From NCBI GenBank assembly GCA_027485285.1, contig JAIXRH010000065.1, positions 1 through 56,595 of the forward strand: a stretch of DNA of 56,595 nucleotides, written 5' to 3'. The translations under genes and the position numbers were made by a program. Source of the stretch: Comamonadaceae bacterium (GTDB taxonomy: Bacteria > Pseudomonadota > Gammaproteobacteria > Burkholderiales > Burkholderiaceae_C). A model generated the notes under the pieces. It saw only the letters and a program-made list of their open reading frames with translations, was not told where the DNA came from and ran no database searches. Positions 43,196 to 52,598 of this stretch are shown here, one piece after another. Position 1 is the stretch's first letter; the number at the start of each line of letters is the position of its first letter.

Positions 43196-44422
43196 GCGGA
43201 CCGCACCTTCGAGGGTGGACGGGTAGGGGCCGCAGATGTAGTCGCCACAGGCCCACAAGCCTTCGGCCACCAATGACTCGGGTCTATCAAGCATGGGGGT
43301 GCAGCCGAGCGTGGCACGTTTTTCGACCACGGTTTGCACAACCTCCACATTCACTAGCTCCAGTTGCTCGCAGACTTGGCCGTGCACTTGTTCGGTCACG
43401 TCATCGCGCTCAGCGGTGCAGGCACTCACCACAGCGGCCAACAACCCATGCTGTTGCGACAAAGCACCTTTGTCGAATACAAATTGTGCAGGCGCTTGCG
43501 CATCGCTGTGCAGCGCCACCATGGGGCGAGCTAGGCCATTGAAGCCCACGTCTTTGCAATGCAAATACACGGTGGCGATTGCGGTGTGCGAAAGCTCGGC
43601 GCACATGAAGGCCCACTTGGGCGCGATGTCGGCGGTGAGGCGCGCGGCCTCCCACGACGGGCAAGCGAGCAGCACCGCGCTGTGCGGTGACGCCGCGTGT
43701 TGCAGTGCCTCCACCTCGTCGGCAGACACACGCGAGCCCAGACGAATGTCTGCCCCATGCGTGCGAAGCCACTGCAAACACGCCTCGGGAAAAAGAGCAC
43801 CTAAATCCACGCGGGGCACCAGCAGATCAGAGCTGCCCGCGCCACCCAACAAAGCATCGTGCAGCACGCGTAAAAACACCGTGGCACTGGCGTCAACCAA
43901 GGGTGTGTTGAGGGCCGACAAACACAGCGGCTCAATGAGCTGCGTCATCAACCGAGGGCTCAGGCTTGAGGCGTTGCACAGCTGGGCCACTGTCCACGTG
44001 GGATCGCATTCAAACCCGGCGCGCTGCCATCCCCAAGCGGCCTGGATGAGGCTGACCTTGTCTTTCAAGGTCCAGCCTTGCGCAAGGCCTAAGCCAGCCA
44101 GCATGTTGAGCGGCAGTGGCCAGTTGGGAAGGTGGATGCCTTGGCCATCTGCAAAGCGTAAGTCCAGTGGCATGCGTTGCAGCAGTGCATCTGGGTTCAA
44201 ACCCACCGTGCGCATGAGGGCCAATGTGTCGCGGTAAGCGCCAATCAGCACATGTTGGCCATTGTCCAAAGGCTGGCCCGCAAAGCTTTGTGTCAGGCTT
44301 CGGGCGCGACCCCCGGCCATCTGGGCCGCTTCAAACAACCGCACTTGCCAGCCCGCTTGGGTGGCGGCCACGGCAGCGGCCAAACCTGCCCAGCCCGCGC
44401 CCACGATGGTCAGTTGCTGCAT
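43136..44422 (-). CDS. hpnE: Hydroxysqualene dehydroxylase HpnE
   Basis: 428 residues, FAD-dependent amine-oxidase-like enzyme. The dinucleotide motif IVGAGWAGLAAAV is at the start, followed by AQMAGGRARSL. The C-terminal FAD segment is LWACGDYICGPYPSTLEGAVRSG. It makes squalene from hydroxysqualene, the last step of the hpnCDE route. The ATG at 44422 gives the standard N-terminus. It is 14 bases after hpnD and overlaps the HAD gene by 60 bases tail to tail. No squalene-hopene cyclase gene is in the window. Confidence 0.93.
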   Translation of the reverse strand: MQQLTIVGAGWAGLAAAVAATQAGWQVRLFEAAQMAGGRARSLTQSFAGQPLDNGQHVLIGAYRDTLALMRTVGLNPDALLQRMPLDLRFADGQGIHLPNWPLPLNMLAGLGLAQGWTLKDKVSLIQAAWGWQRAGFECDPTWTVAQLCNASSLSPRLMTQLIEPLCLSALNTPLVDASATVFLRVLHDALLGGAGSSDLLVPRVDLGALFPEACLQWLRTHGADIRLGSRVSADEVEALQHAASPHSAVLLACPSWEAARLTADIAPKWAFMCAELSHTAIATVYLHCKDVGFNGLARPMVALHSDAQAPAQFVFDKGALSQQHGLLAAVVSACTAERDDVTEQVHGQVCEQLELVNVEVVQTVVEKRATLGCTPMLDRPESLVAEGLWACGDYICGPYPSTLEGAVRSGQQVVTQLRQVAHGQRLR

Positions 44423-44436
44423 GCGGTGCTGAAAAC

Positions 44437-45276
44437 TTAAAAGCGGCCCAGCGCTTGCATTTTCCAAGCCAGCCAGAGTTTGCGCAGTGGCGTGAGGGCC
44501 ACACGTTGGTTGAGCACTGGAAACTGTTTGGCCTCGATCTCACGCAGCAAGGTGCGGTAAATGCTGGCCATCATCAAGCCTGGCTTTTGGTGTTTCCAGT
44601 CTTGGATGGGCAATAAGGCCAAAGCGTCGTCGTACAAAGCATGCGCACGCGCCGCTTGAAATTGCATGAGGGCTTGAAAACGCTCAGAGTCCAAGCGGTT
44701 CAATATTTCATGGGCCTTCACTTCAAACTGCTGCAGCTCGTTCACGGGCAAGTAAATGCGGCCTCGCAGGGCGTCTTCACCCACGTCACGGATGATGTTG
44801 GTGAGCTGAAACGCCTGGCCTAGTTTGTGGGCGTAGGCGGTGGTGGCCGTATCGGTTTGGCCAAAAATTTTGGCCGACACTTCGCCCACCACGCCAGCCA
44901 CCAAATGGCAGTAGCGCGTGAGGTTGGGGTAGTCAAGGTATCGGGTTTGCGTCAGGTCCATTTCGCAACCCTCAATCACCGATTGCAACGAAGCTTCCTC
45001 AATGCCGAACTCAGCCACCAACGGCATCAGGGCTTGCGTGACGGGATGGTTGGGTGTGCCTGCAAAGGCTTGGTGCACTTCGTTGTGCCACCATGCCAGT
45101 TTGCTGGCGGCCACGCCAGGGTCAGTCACCTCGTCCACCACATCGTCCACCTCGCGGCAAAAAGCGTAAAACGCCGTGATGGCCGCACGGCGCTGGGGTG
45201 GCAAAAACAGGAAGGCGTAATAAAAGCTGCTGCCCGAGGCAGAGGCTTTTTGCTGAACGTAGTCTTGAGGTGTCAT
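44437..45276 (-). CDS. hpnD: Presqualene diphosphate synthase HpnD
   Basis: 279 residues, head-to-head prenyl synthase. Both Asp-rich motifs are intact: REVDDVVDEV and RDVGEDALRGRIYLP. Other features are FYYAFLFLPPQRR near the N-terminus and CEMDLTQTRY. It joins two farnesyl diphosphates to presqualene diphosphate. The ATG at 45276 was chosen over a long upstream open frame that reads into hpnC. It lies 46 bases after the hpnC stop, in the order hpnC-hpnD-hpnE. Confidence 0.94.
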   Translation of the reverse strand: MTPQDYVQQKASASGSSFYYAFLFLPPQRRAAITAFYAFCREVDDVVDEVTDPGVAASKLAWWHNEVHQAFAGTPNHPVTQALMPLVAEFGIEEASLQSVIEGCEMDLTQTRYLDYPNLTRYCHLVAGVVGEVSAKIFGQTDTATTAYAHKLGQAFQLTNIIRDVGEDALRGRIYLPVNELQQFEVKAHEILNRLDSERFQALMQFQAARAHALYDDALALLPIQDWKHQKPGLMMASIYRTLLREIEAKQFPVLNQRVALTPLRKLWLAWKMQALGRF

Positions 45277-45322
45277 GTGTGCCTGATTATCAGGCACACA
45301 GGGCTCTCCGAGCGCAAGGCCC

Positions 45323-46114
45323 TCACATGCGAATGCATCGCCAAACGATACGAACCAAGTCAGATTTTTGCAGGGTGGGCTGTGCAAGCTGACGGTGATC
45401 CTCGGTTTCAACGCGCGTGTCTAGTTTGTCCAAGATGCACAAGCCGCCTTGCACCACCGCGCGCAGCTCCCAGCCAGCGCGGCCTTGGATGCGATGGGGC
45501 AAAGGTGCGCCTTGCATCATCAGCTGGCGTGCAAACTGCAGCTCTTGTTTCAGGGTTTGGCCTTGGGGTAGATAGTCTCTGCCACGCAGCAGGTCTTCGG
45601 CGCGGTCTTGCCAAAAGTTGATCAGCTGCAAGGCGGTGCAAATGGCATCGCTTTGCGCAAGAGATGGCGCGTCAGCCACGCCGTACAAATGCAGCATCAA
45701 TCGGCCCACAGGGTTGGCGGAGCGACGGCAGTATGCCAGCAGCTCGGTGCGGTGGCGATAGCCTTGGCCCACACTGGTGTAAATCACGTCTTGCTCAAAA
45801 GCATCGAGCAAATCGAACAGCGGCTGTGCAGGCAATTGGTGTTGCTCAACTGCCCGTTGCAGCGGGCCAAAAACGTTTGGCCAGCGGATGCTGGGTCTTT
45901 CGCTGTGTTGCAGGCAGTTGTGGAGGTCTGCCCGGTACTCGCCCAAAGCCTCGAGGCGGTGGTGCGCAGGTTCGTGGCCTTCGTCGGCCAAATCATCGGC
46001 TGTACGGGCAAAGTGGTAGAGCGCCGCCACGGCGGGGCGTAAACGCTTGGGGCATAGCCACGATGCAACAGGAAAATTTTCGTAATGGTCGATGCTTGAC
46101 ATAAGGGGGTGCAT
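45323..46114 (-). CDS. hpnC: Hydroxysqualene synthase HpnC
   Basis: 263 residues of the squalene/phytoene synthase fold. The N-terminal ENFPVASWLCPKRLRP is HpnC-like, with Asp-rich motifs ARTADDLADEG and WQDRAEDLLRGRDYLP. It converts presqualene diphosphate to hydroxysqualene. ATG 46114 has a purine-rich GGGCGAG upstream; ATG 46102 is an alternative. First gene of the operon, divergent from the RND adaptor across 83 bases. Confidence 0.94.
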   Translation of the reverse strand: MHPLMSSIDHYENFPVASWLCPKRLRPAVAALYHFARTADDLADEGHEPAHHRLEALGEYRADLHNCLQHSERPSIRWPNVFGPLQRAVEQHQLPAQPLFDLLDAFEQDVIYTSVGQGYRHRTELLAYCRRSANPVGRLMLHLYGVADAPSLAQSDAICTALQLINFWQDRAEDLLRGRDYLPQGQTLKQELQFARQLMMQGAPLPHRIQGRAGWELRAVVQGGLCILDKLDTRVETEDHRQLAQPTLQKSDLVRIVWRCIRM

Positions 46115-46161
46115 TGTCGCTCGCCCTTTTTAAACACGGGGCGAATGGCGATCAGCTACAT

Positions 46162-46181
46162 TAATAACCAATCAGTCATTA
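46162..46181. promoter_or_regulatory. Candidate TetR-type operator upstream of the RND operon
   Basis: The 20-base sequence has ends TAAT/ATTA and inner AC/GT steps that pair, 7 of 10 symmetric positions in total. It sits 16 bases before the RND adaptor ATG. The size and spacing suit a TetR/AcrR dimer. No TetR gene is present in the window. Assigned by eye. Confidence 0.45.
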
Positions 46182-46197
46182 GTAAAGTCAGCACTTT

Positions 46198-47286
46198 ATG
46201 TTGTTTCAAAATTTGCTTTCTCGCCGCTTTTCCATCTTGGTGATCGCAGCCCTCTCTTTGGCCGCTTGCGATAAAAAGCCCGCGCCTCTTGAGCCGGTGC
46301 GTGCGGTCAAAGTCATGACAGTGGGCGAGTCCATTGCCACGACTGACCTGGAGTTTTCGGGGGATGTGCGGGCACGCATCGAGTCCAATCTGGGTTTTCG
46401 TGTGGCGGGCAAATTGCTCAGCCGGCCTGCAGAAGTTGGCCAACGCGTGAAGGCCGGTCAGCTTTTGGCCCACATTGACCCGCAAGACTACCGCGCTGCT
46501 GCCGAGGCGGCTGAGGCGCAATTGATGGCCGCTCAAACCAGCCGTGATGTGGCGGGCGCAGACTTCAAGCGTTACCAAGATTTACATGCACAAGGCTTCA
46601 TCAGCATGGCCGAGTTGCAGCGCCGCGAGTCGGCCTACACCTCGGCCCAAGCCCAATGGAAGCAAGCACAAGCCCAAAGCTCGGTGCAAGGTAACCAGTC
46701 GGGTTACACCCGTTTGTTGGCCGATGGCGCAGGTGTTGTCACCGCGGTAGATGCCAGTGCAGGCCAAGTGGTGGCCGCTGGCCAGCCTGTGGTGCGTTTG
46801 GCTTTGGACGGCCCACGCGATGCGGTGTTTGCTGTGCCCGAAGACAAGCTGGGCTTGCTGAAAACCGGCGACACCGTCCAGGTGCGTCAGTGGGTGGACG
46901 GCAAAGTGCTAGACGCTGTGGTGCGCGATGTATCGGCCAGCGCTGACGCGGTGACGCGCACCTTTATGGCCAAAGCCGCACTGCCCAAAGATGCCGCGCC
47001 TGTGTTGGGCTCTACCGTCACGGTGAGTTTGGGCCTGGCCAAAGACGCGCGCAAAACCATCAAGCTGCCCACCAGCGCTTTGCGCTTGGAAGCGGGCGCG
47101 CCATCGGTGTGGGTGCTAGATCCCGCCACCTTGACGGTGAAGTCCCAAGCCATTGAGGTGAATACTGCCAGCGGCAACGAGGCGGTGGTGACATCAGGCC
47201 TCAAAAACGGCGATCAAGTGGTGCTGTCTGGCGTGCATGTGCTGACCGCAGGCCAAAAAGTTTCGGTGTTTGGCGCGGTGAAGTGA
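46198..47286 (+). CDS. RND efflux periplasmic adaptor (membrane fusion) lipoprotein
   Basis: 362 residues. The signal peptide ends in the lipobox LAAC, with Cys24 as lipidation site. The typical adaptor layout follows: a lipoyl half (SNLGFRVAGKLLSRPAEVGQRVKAGQLL), an alpha-helical hairpin (about 100-165), the second lipoyl half (GVVTAVDASAGQVVAAGQP) and a beta-barrel. It links the pump at 47294 to an outer-membrane channel. No channel gene is in the window. It starts the operon behind the candidate TetR operator, and the permease follows after 7 bases. Confidence 0.93.
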   Translation: MLFQNLLSRRFSILVIAALSLAACDKKPAPLEPVRAVKVMTVGESIATTDLEFSGDVRARIESNLGFRVAGKLLSRPAEVGQRVKAGQLLAHIDPQDYRAAAEAAEAQLMAAQTSRDVAGADFKRYQDLHAQGFISMAELQRRESAYTSAQAQWKQAQAQSSVQGNQSGYTRLLADGAGVVTAVDASAGQVVAAGQPVVRLALDGPRDAVFAVPEDKLGLLKTGDTVQVRQWVDGKVLDAVVRDVSASADAVTRTFMAKAALPKDAAPVLGSTVTVSLGLAKDARKTIKLPTSALRLEAGAPSVWVLDPATLTVKSQAIEVNTASGNEAVVTSGLKNGDQVVLSGVHVLTAGQKVSVFGAVK

Positions 47287-47293
47287 GTTGACC

Positions 47294-50200
47294 ATGGGCG
47301 ACAAATTCAACCTTTCTAAATGGGCGCTGGACCATCCTGCGCTCACGCGTTACTTGATGGTGGTGCTGATGGTGTTGGGTGTGGCGGCCTACTTTCAGCT
47401 GGGTCAAGACGAAGACCCACCTTTCACTTTCAGAGCCATGGTGGTGCGCACCTATTGGCCGGGTGCAACGGCGCAGCAAGTGGCCGAGCAAGTCACCGAC
47501 AAGATTGAACGCACGCTGCAAGAAGTGCCCTATGCCGACAAGATTCGCAGCTACTCCAAGCCGGGCGAATCGCTGATCATTTTTCAAATCAAAGACTCTT
47601 CCAAGCCCACCGATGTGCCCAACATTTGGTACACGGTGCGCAAGAAGATTGGCGACATCCGCTACACCTTGCCGCCCGGGGTGCAGGGCCCGTTTTTCAA
47701 CGATGAATTTGGGGATGTGTATGGCGTGATTTACGCGCTTGATGCACCCGGCTTTTCGCCTGCAGAGGTCAAGAAGTTTGCCGACGATGTGCGCCAACAG
47801 CTTCTGCGTGTGCCTGATGTGGCCAAGGTCGAGCAGTTTGGCGTGCAAGACGAAAAAATCTTCGTCGAAATTCCGCAAAAGCGTTTGGCGCAACTGGGCT
47901 TGGACGTGGGCGCTGTGTTGTCGCAACTCAGCCAAGAAAATGCGGTCGAAAATGCCGGCGCAGTGCAAGCCCCGCTCGATGTGTTGCAAGTGCGCATAGG
48001 CGGTCAGTTTGAAACCGAAGCGCAGCTGCGGGCCATGCCCATTCGCGGCAGCTCGGGCCAACAGACCAAGCTGGGCGACATCGCCACCATCACGCGTGGC
48101 TATGTGGACCCGTCCACCGTCAAGGTGCATCACCAAGGCCACCCGGTCATCGCCCTCGGCGTGTCGATGGCCAAGGGCGGCGACATCATTTCGCTGGGCA
48201 AAGCTTTGGAAGTTGCCACCACGCGCATTGAGAAAACATTGCCTGCAGGCGTGGGCCTGCTGAAGGTGCAAGACCAGCCGATGGCGGTGCAAAAGTCGGT
48301 GGGCGAATTTGTGAGCGTGCTGATTGAGGCCGTGCTGATTGTGTTGGCGGTCAGCTTTGTGGCTTTGGGTTTGCACAAAGGCGGTCGTTTTGGCTGGTAT
48401 GTGGACATGCGTCCGGGCTGGGTGGTCGCCATCACGATTCCACTGGTGTTGTCCATGACCTTTTTGGCCATGAATTACTTGGGCATTGGCCTACACAAAA
48501 TTTCGCTGGGCTCACTCATCATTGCCTTGGGCCTGTTGGTGGACGACGCCATCATTGCGGTGGAGATGATGGTGCGCAAAATGGAAGAGGGTTACGACCG
48601 TGTGCGTGCCGCCACCTTTGCGTACGAGGTCACCGCCATGCCCATGTTGACGGGCACGCTCATCACCGCTGCTGGCTTTTTGCCGATTGGCATGGCCAAG
48701 TCGACGGTGGGTGAGTACACCTACGCCATTTTTGCGGTGACGGTGATTGCCTTGGTTTTGAGTTGGTGGGTGTCGGTGTACTTTGTGCCCTACTTGGGCA
48801 CTTTGTTGTTGAAGGTCAAGCCCCAAGGCGAACACGCGGGTGAGCATGAGCTGTTTGATGGCCCGTTCTACCGCCACTTCCGCACCGCAGTCACCTGGTG
48901 CGTGGAATACCGCTGGAAAGCCATTGGCATCACCATTCTCATTTTTGTGCTCGGCATTGTGGGCATGGGCCGTGTGCAACAGCAGTTTTTCCCAGACTCC
49001 AGCCGCCCTGAAATTTTGGTGGACTTGTGGTTCCCAGAAGGGACGTCCTTCAAAGCCAACGAGACCGTCACGAAGGCGGTCGAGCAGCGCTTGCTCAAAG
49101 AGCAGGGCGTGCAAAGCGTGAGCACATGGATTGGCTCTGGCGTGCCACGTTTTTACCTGCCACTTGACCAGGTGTTTCCACAAACCAACGTGTCGCAAAT
49201 CATTGTGATTCCCGAGAGTTTGGCGCGCCGTGAATCCTTGCGTTTGGCTTTGCCTGCCGTGCTGGCGCAAGAGTTTCCTGAGGCGCGTGCGCGGGTCAAG
49301 CTGCTGCCTAACGGCCCACCCGTGCCCTACCCTGTGCAATTCCGTGTTGTTGGACCCGACCCCAAAGTGTTGCGCTTGCGCGCCGACGAAGTGAAGGCGC
49401 AAATGCGCACCAGCGCCAACACGCGCGGTGTGAATGACAACTGGAACGAGGCCATCAAAGTGGTGCGCCTTGAGGTGGACCAAGCCAAGGCGCGCAACTT
49501 GGGCGTGACCAGCCAGTCCATTGCGCAAGCGGTGCGCACTTTGTTGGTGGGCTCGACGGTGGAGCAGTTTCGCGAGGACAACAAACTCATCGACATCGTG
49601 CTGCGTCAGCCCTTGAATGAGCGTGATGCCATCAGCGACCTCGCCAGTGCCTTTGTGCCCACCGCGTCGGGCCGCATGATCCCGCTGACGCAAGTCGTCA
49701 AGCCCGTGTTGTCGTGGGAGCCCGGCGTGATGTGGCGCGAGGGAAGGGAATACGCCATCACGGTGCAGTGCGACATCGTCGAGGGCCTGCAAGGCGCCAC
49801 CGTCACGCAGCAGTTGCTGCCAGACTTGAAGAAAATCGAGGCCAAATGGCAAGACAGCGGCATACAAAGTTACCGCATTGAAGTGGCTGGCGCGGTCGAA
49901 GAAAGCGCCAAGGGTTCCAGCTCCATTTCGGCGGGCCTGCCAGTGATGCTATTCATCACCTTCACTTTGCTGATGCTTCAGTTGCACAGCTTCAGCAGAG
50001 CTTTGCTGGTGTTCTTGACCGGCCCGCTGGGCTTGGCTGGTGTGGCTGGTGCTTTGTTGGTGCTCGATCGTCCCTTCGGCTTCGTGGCTTTGCTGGGCGT
50101 GATTGCCTTGATGGGCATGATTCAGCGCAATTCAGTGATCTTGATTGACCAAATTGAGCAAGACCGTGCCAGCGGTGTGCCCGCTTGGGAGGCCATTGTG

Positions 50201-50413
50201 GAGTCCGCTGTGCGCCGATTGCGCCCGATCGTGCTGACAGCAGCGGCTGCCGTGCTGGCCATGATTCCGCTCACGCGCAGCGTGTTTTGGGGGCCCATGG
50301 CGGTTGCCATCATGGGCGGCCTTGTGGTGGCCACCGTCTTGACGCTTCTGGCCTTGCCTGCTATGTACGCGGCGTGGTTTAAGGTTGAAAAGCCGTCTAA
50401 AATGTCAAGCTGA
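47294..50413 (+). CDS. RND family efflux pump permease
   Basis: 1039 residues in the duplicated AcrB plan: a helix, a large periplasmic domain, six helices, and the same again. The proton-relay pair Asp417-Asp418 lies in GLLVDDAIIAVEMM. The second-half signature GMIQRNSVILIDQIEQD differs from the KNAIL form of AcrB, as in a divergent group of HAE-type pumps. Substrates cannot be predicted. The ATG at 47294 is preferred over TTG 47288. A hairpin follows the stop. Confidence 0.95.
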   Translation: MGDKFNLSKWALDHPALTRYLMVVLMVLGVAAYFQLGQDEDPPFTFRAMVVRTYWPGATAQQVAEQVTDKIERTLQEVPYADKIRSYSKPGESLIIFQIKDSSKPTDVPNIWYTVRKKIGDIRYTLPPGVQGPFFNDEFGDVYGVIYALDAPGFSPAEVKKFADDVRQQLLRVPDVAKVEQFGVQDEKIFVEIPQKRLAQLGLDVGAVLSQLSQENAVENAGAVQAPLDVLQVRIGGQFETEAQLRAMPIRGSSGQQTKLGDIATITRGYVDPSTVKVHHQGHPVIALGVSMAKGGDIISLGKALEVATTRIEKTLPAGVGLLKVQDQPMAVQKSVGEFVSVLIEAVLIVLAVSFVALGLHKGGRFGWYVDMRPGWVVAITIPLVLSMTFLAMNYLGIGLHKISLGSLIIALGLLVDDAIIAVEMMVRKMEEGYDRVRAATFAYEVTAMPMLTGTLITAAGFLPIGMAKSTVGEYTYAIFAVTVIALVLSWWVSVYFVPYLGTLLLKVKPQGEHAGEHELFDGPFYRHFRTAVTWCVEYRWKAIGITILIFVLGIVGMGRVQQQFFPDSSRPEILVDLWFPEGTSFKANETVTKAVEQRLLKEQGVQSVSTWIGSGVPRFYLPLDQVFPQTNVSQIIVIPESLARRESLRLALPAVLAQEFPEARARVKLLPNGPPVPYPVQFRVVGPDPKVLRLRADEVKAQMRTSANTRGVNDNWNEAIKVVRLEVDQAKARNLGVTSQSIAQAVRTLLVGSTVEQFREDNKLIDIVLRQPLNERDAISDLASAFVPTASGRMIPLTQVVKPVLSWEPGVMWREGREYAITVQCDIVEGLQGATVTQQLLPDLKKIEAKWQDSGIQSYRIEVAGAVEESAKGSSSISAGLPVMLFITFTLLMLQLHSFSRALLVFLTGPLGLAGVAGALLVLDRPFGFVALLGVIALMGMIQRNSVILIDQIEQDRASGVPAWEAIVESAVRRLRPIVLTAAAAVLAMIPLTRSVFWGPMAVAIMGGLVVATVLTLLALPAMYAAWFKVEKPSKMSS

Positions 50414-50424
50414 CCGATTTCAAG

Positions 50425-50458
50425 CGGGTGGTCTTTTTCAGGCCACCCGTTGTTATTT
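50425..50458 (+). terminator. Terminator after the RND operon
   Basis: CGGGTGG and CCACCCG form a 7-bp stem with an 11-base loop, followed by TTGTTATTT. It lies 12 bases after the stop and just before tRNA-Leu. Confidence 0.75.
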
Positions 50459-50466
50459 AGATACCC

Positions 50467-50553
50467 GCGCGGGTGGCGAAATTGGTAGACGCACCAGGTT
50501 TAGGTCCTGACGTCCGCAAGGATGTGCGGGTTCGAGTCCCGCCCCGCGCACCA
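50467..50553 (+). tRNA. tRNA-Leu (anticodon TAG)
   Basis: Acceptor arms GCGCGGG and CCCGCGC pair fully, with discriminator A and encoded CCA (50551-50553). The anticodon loop TTTAGGT gives TAG at 50501-50503. A long variable arm and GTTCGAGTCC T-loop mark a class II leucine tRNA. It precedes tig by about 60 bases. Confidence 0.97.
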
Positions 50554-50613
50554 CTTGATTCCTAGCAAGCGGCCCCAAGGCCGCTGCTGACCCTGCCAAA
50601 TTAGGAGAAATAC

Positions 50614-51927
50614 ATGGCTGTGACTGTTGAGACTTTGGAAAAACTAGAACGCAAGATTACTTTGAGCTTGCCTGTGGATGTGATTACCAAAGAGGTGGAT
50701 GTGCGCTTGAAGCGCGTGGCGCGCCAAGTCAAGATTGACGGCTTCCGTCCAGGCAAAGTGCCCATGAACATCGTGGCCCAACGCTACGGTTATTCCACAC
50801 AGTTCGAAGTGATGAACGACAAAGTGGGCGAAGCTTTTGCACTGGCCACCAACGAAGCCAAGCTGCGCGTGGCTGGCCAACCCAGCATCACTGAAAAAGA
50901 AGGTGCACCCGAAGGTCAAATGCAATTTGATGCCGTGTTCGAGGTGTACCCAGAAGTCAAGTTTGCTGATTTGAGCAGCCTTGAAGTTGAAACCGTCTCC
51001 GCCGAGGTGACAGACGCTGCCATCGACAAAACCATCGAGATCTTGCGCAAGCAACGCCGCACCTTTGCTCAGCGTGGTTTGGACACGGCGGCCCAAGACA
51101 ACGACCGCGTGACCATCGACTTCGAAGGCAAGATTGACGGCGAACCCTTCCAAGGCGGCAAAGCCGAAGACTTCCAGTTCTTGCTGGGTGAAGGCCAAAT
51201 GCTCAAAGAATTTGAAGATGCGGTGCGCGGCATGAAGTCTGGCGAAAGCAAGACTTTCCCACTCAGCTTCCCAGCCGATTACCACGGCAAAGACGTGGCT
51301 GGCAAACAGTCGGATTTCTTGGTGACTTTGAAGAAAGTCGAAGCTGCTAACTTGCCAGAAGTGACCGATGAATTGGCCAAGTCTTTGGGCGTGGCTGAAG
51401 CCACTGTGGAAGGTTTGCGCGCTGACATCAAGAAAAACTTGGAGCGCGAAGTCAAGTTCCGTTTGTTGGGCCGCAACAAGCAAGCTGCTTTGGACGCTGT
51501 GGCGACCAAGGCTGAACTCGATCTGCCCAAAGCCAGCGTGCAAGCTGAACTCGACCGCATGGTCGAAGGCGCTCGCGCCGACCTCAAGCAACGTGGCATC
51601 AAAGACGCTGACAAAGCCCCCATTCCTGACGACATCTTCCGTCCACAAGCCGAAAAGCGCGTGCGCATGGGCTTGGTGGTGGCTGACTTGGTGCGCGCCA
51701 ACAACTTGCAAGCCACGGCAGAACAAATCAAAGCACACATCGAAGAATTGGCCTCTAGCTACGAGAAGCCAGCCGACGTGGTAAGTTGGTACTACAGCGA
51801 CATGAGCCGTCTGGGCGAAGTTGAAGCCATCGTCATTGAAAACAACGTGACTGACTTCATCTTGTCTAAAGCCAAGGTCAACGCCAAAGCTATTTCGTTC
51901 GACGAATTGATGGGTCAGCAAGGCTGA
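50614..51927 (+). CDS. tig: Trigger factor
   Basis: 437 residues. The N-terminal ribosome-binding domain carries the signature GFRPGKVP, the middle FKBP-type isomerase domain is at about 160-245 ([31 protein letters not shown]), and the helical C-terminal chaperone arms follow. It binds nascent chains at the ribosome exit. An AGGAG ribosome site lies nine bases before the ATG. First gene of the tig-clpP-clpX-lon set of protein quality control. Confidence 0.97.
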   Translation: MAVTVETLEKLERKITLSLPVDVITKEVDVRLKRVARQVKIDGFRPGKVPMNIVAQRYGYSTQFEVMNDKVGEAFALATNEAKLRVAGQPSITEKEGAPEGQMQFDAVFEVYPEVKFADLSSLEVETVSAEVTDAAIDKTIEILRKQRRTFAQRGLDTAAQDNDRVTIDFEGKIDGEPFQGGKAEDFQFLLGEGQMLKEFEDAVRGMKSGESKTFPLSFPADYHGKDVAGKQSDFLVTLKKVEAANLPEVTDELAKSLGVAEATVEGLRADIKKNLEREVKFRLLGRNKQAALDAVATKAELDLPKASVQAELDRMVEGARADLKQRGIKDADKAPIPDDIFRPQAEKRVRMGLVVADLVRANNLQATAEQIKAHIEELASSYEKPADVVSWYYSDMSRLGEVEAIVIENNVTDFILSKAKVNAKAISFDELMGQQG

Positions 51928-51947
51928 TTCACGCACAAGGAAACAAC

Positions 51948-52556
51948 ATGAGCGCACTGGATACACAAGCTTTGGGCATGGTCCCCATGGTCATTGAGCA
52001 GTCGGGCCGCGGCGAGCGGTCTTACGACATCTATTCACGTTTGCTCAAAGAGCGCGTGATCTTTTTGGTGGGCGAAGTCAATGATCAAACCGCCAACTTG
52101 GTGGTGGCTCAGTTGTTGTTCCTGGAGAGCGAGAACCCTGACAAAGACATTTCGCTCTACATCAACTCCCCTGGTGGTTCGGTCAGTGCTGGCATGTCGG
52201 TGTACGACACCATGAACTTCATCAAGCCCCATGTGTCCACGTTGTGCATCGGCATGGCCGCCAGCATGGGTGCGTTTTTGTTGGCTGCCGGCGAAAAGGG
52301 GAAGCGCTTCTCGTTGCCCAACTCCAAGGTCATGATTCACCAGCCTTTGGGCGGTACGCGCGGCCAAGCCACTGAGATCGAAATTCACGCCCGAGAAATC
52401 TTGAAGACACGTGAGCAATTGAACAAAATCTTGGCTGAGCGAACAGGTCAACCTTTAGAGAAAATTCAGCGTGACACCGAACGCGATTACTATCTCAGTG
52501 CAGACGAGTCCAAAGAATACGGCCTGATCGATCAAGTCATCAGCAAACGCGCATAA
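51948..52556 (+). CDS. clpP: ATP-dependent Clp protease proteolytic subunit
   Basis: 202 residues including a probable short propeptide. The catalytic triad begins with Ser106 in [12 protein letters not shown] and His131 in VMIHQPLGG, 25 residues apart as in E. coli ClpP. The oligomer contact [11 protein letters not shown] is conserved. It assembles as two heptamer rings. It starts 20 bases after tig, with AAGGAAA before the ATG, and clpX follows. Confidence 0.98.
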   Translation: MSALDTQALGMVPMVIEQSGRGERSYDIYSRLLKERVIFLVGEVNDQTANLVVAQLLFLESENPDKDISLYINSPGGSVSAGMSVYDTMNFIKPHVSTLCIGMAASMGAFLLAAGEKGKRFSLPNSKVMIHQPLGGTRGQATEIEIHAREILKTREQLNKILAERTGQPLEKIQRDTERDYYLSADESKEYGLIDQVISKRA

Positions 52557-52598
52557 ACGACCCGACGCACACACTCACACTCATACACGCACTGATAC

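Noticed and set aside
50644-51966. 440-codon open frame antisense to tig
   Set aside because: It fully mirrors trigger factor; composition is rich in His, Phe and Val from complemented codons, typical of a shadow frame.
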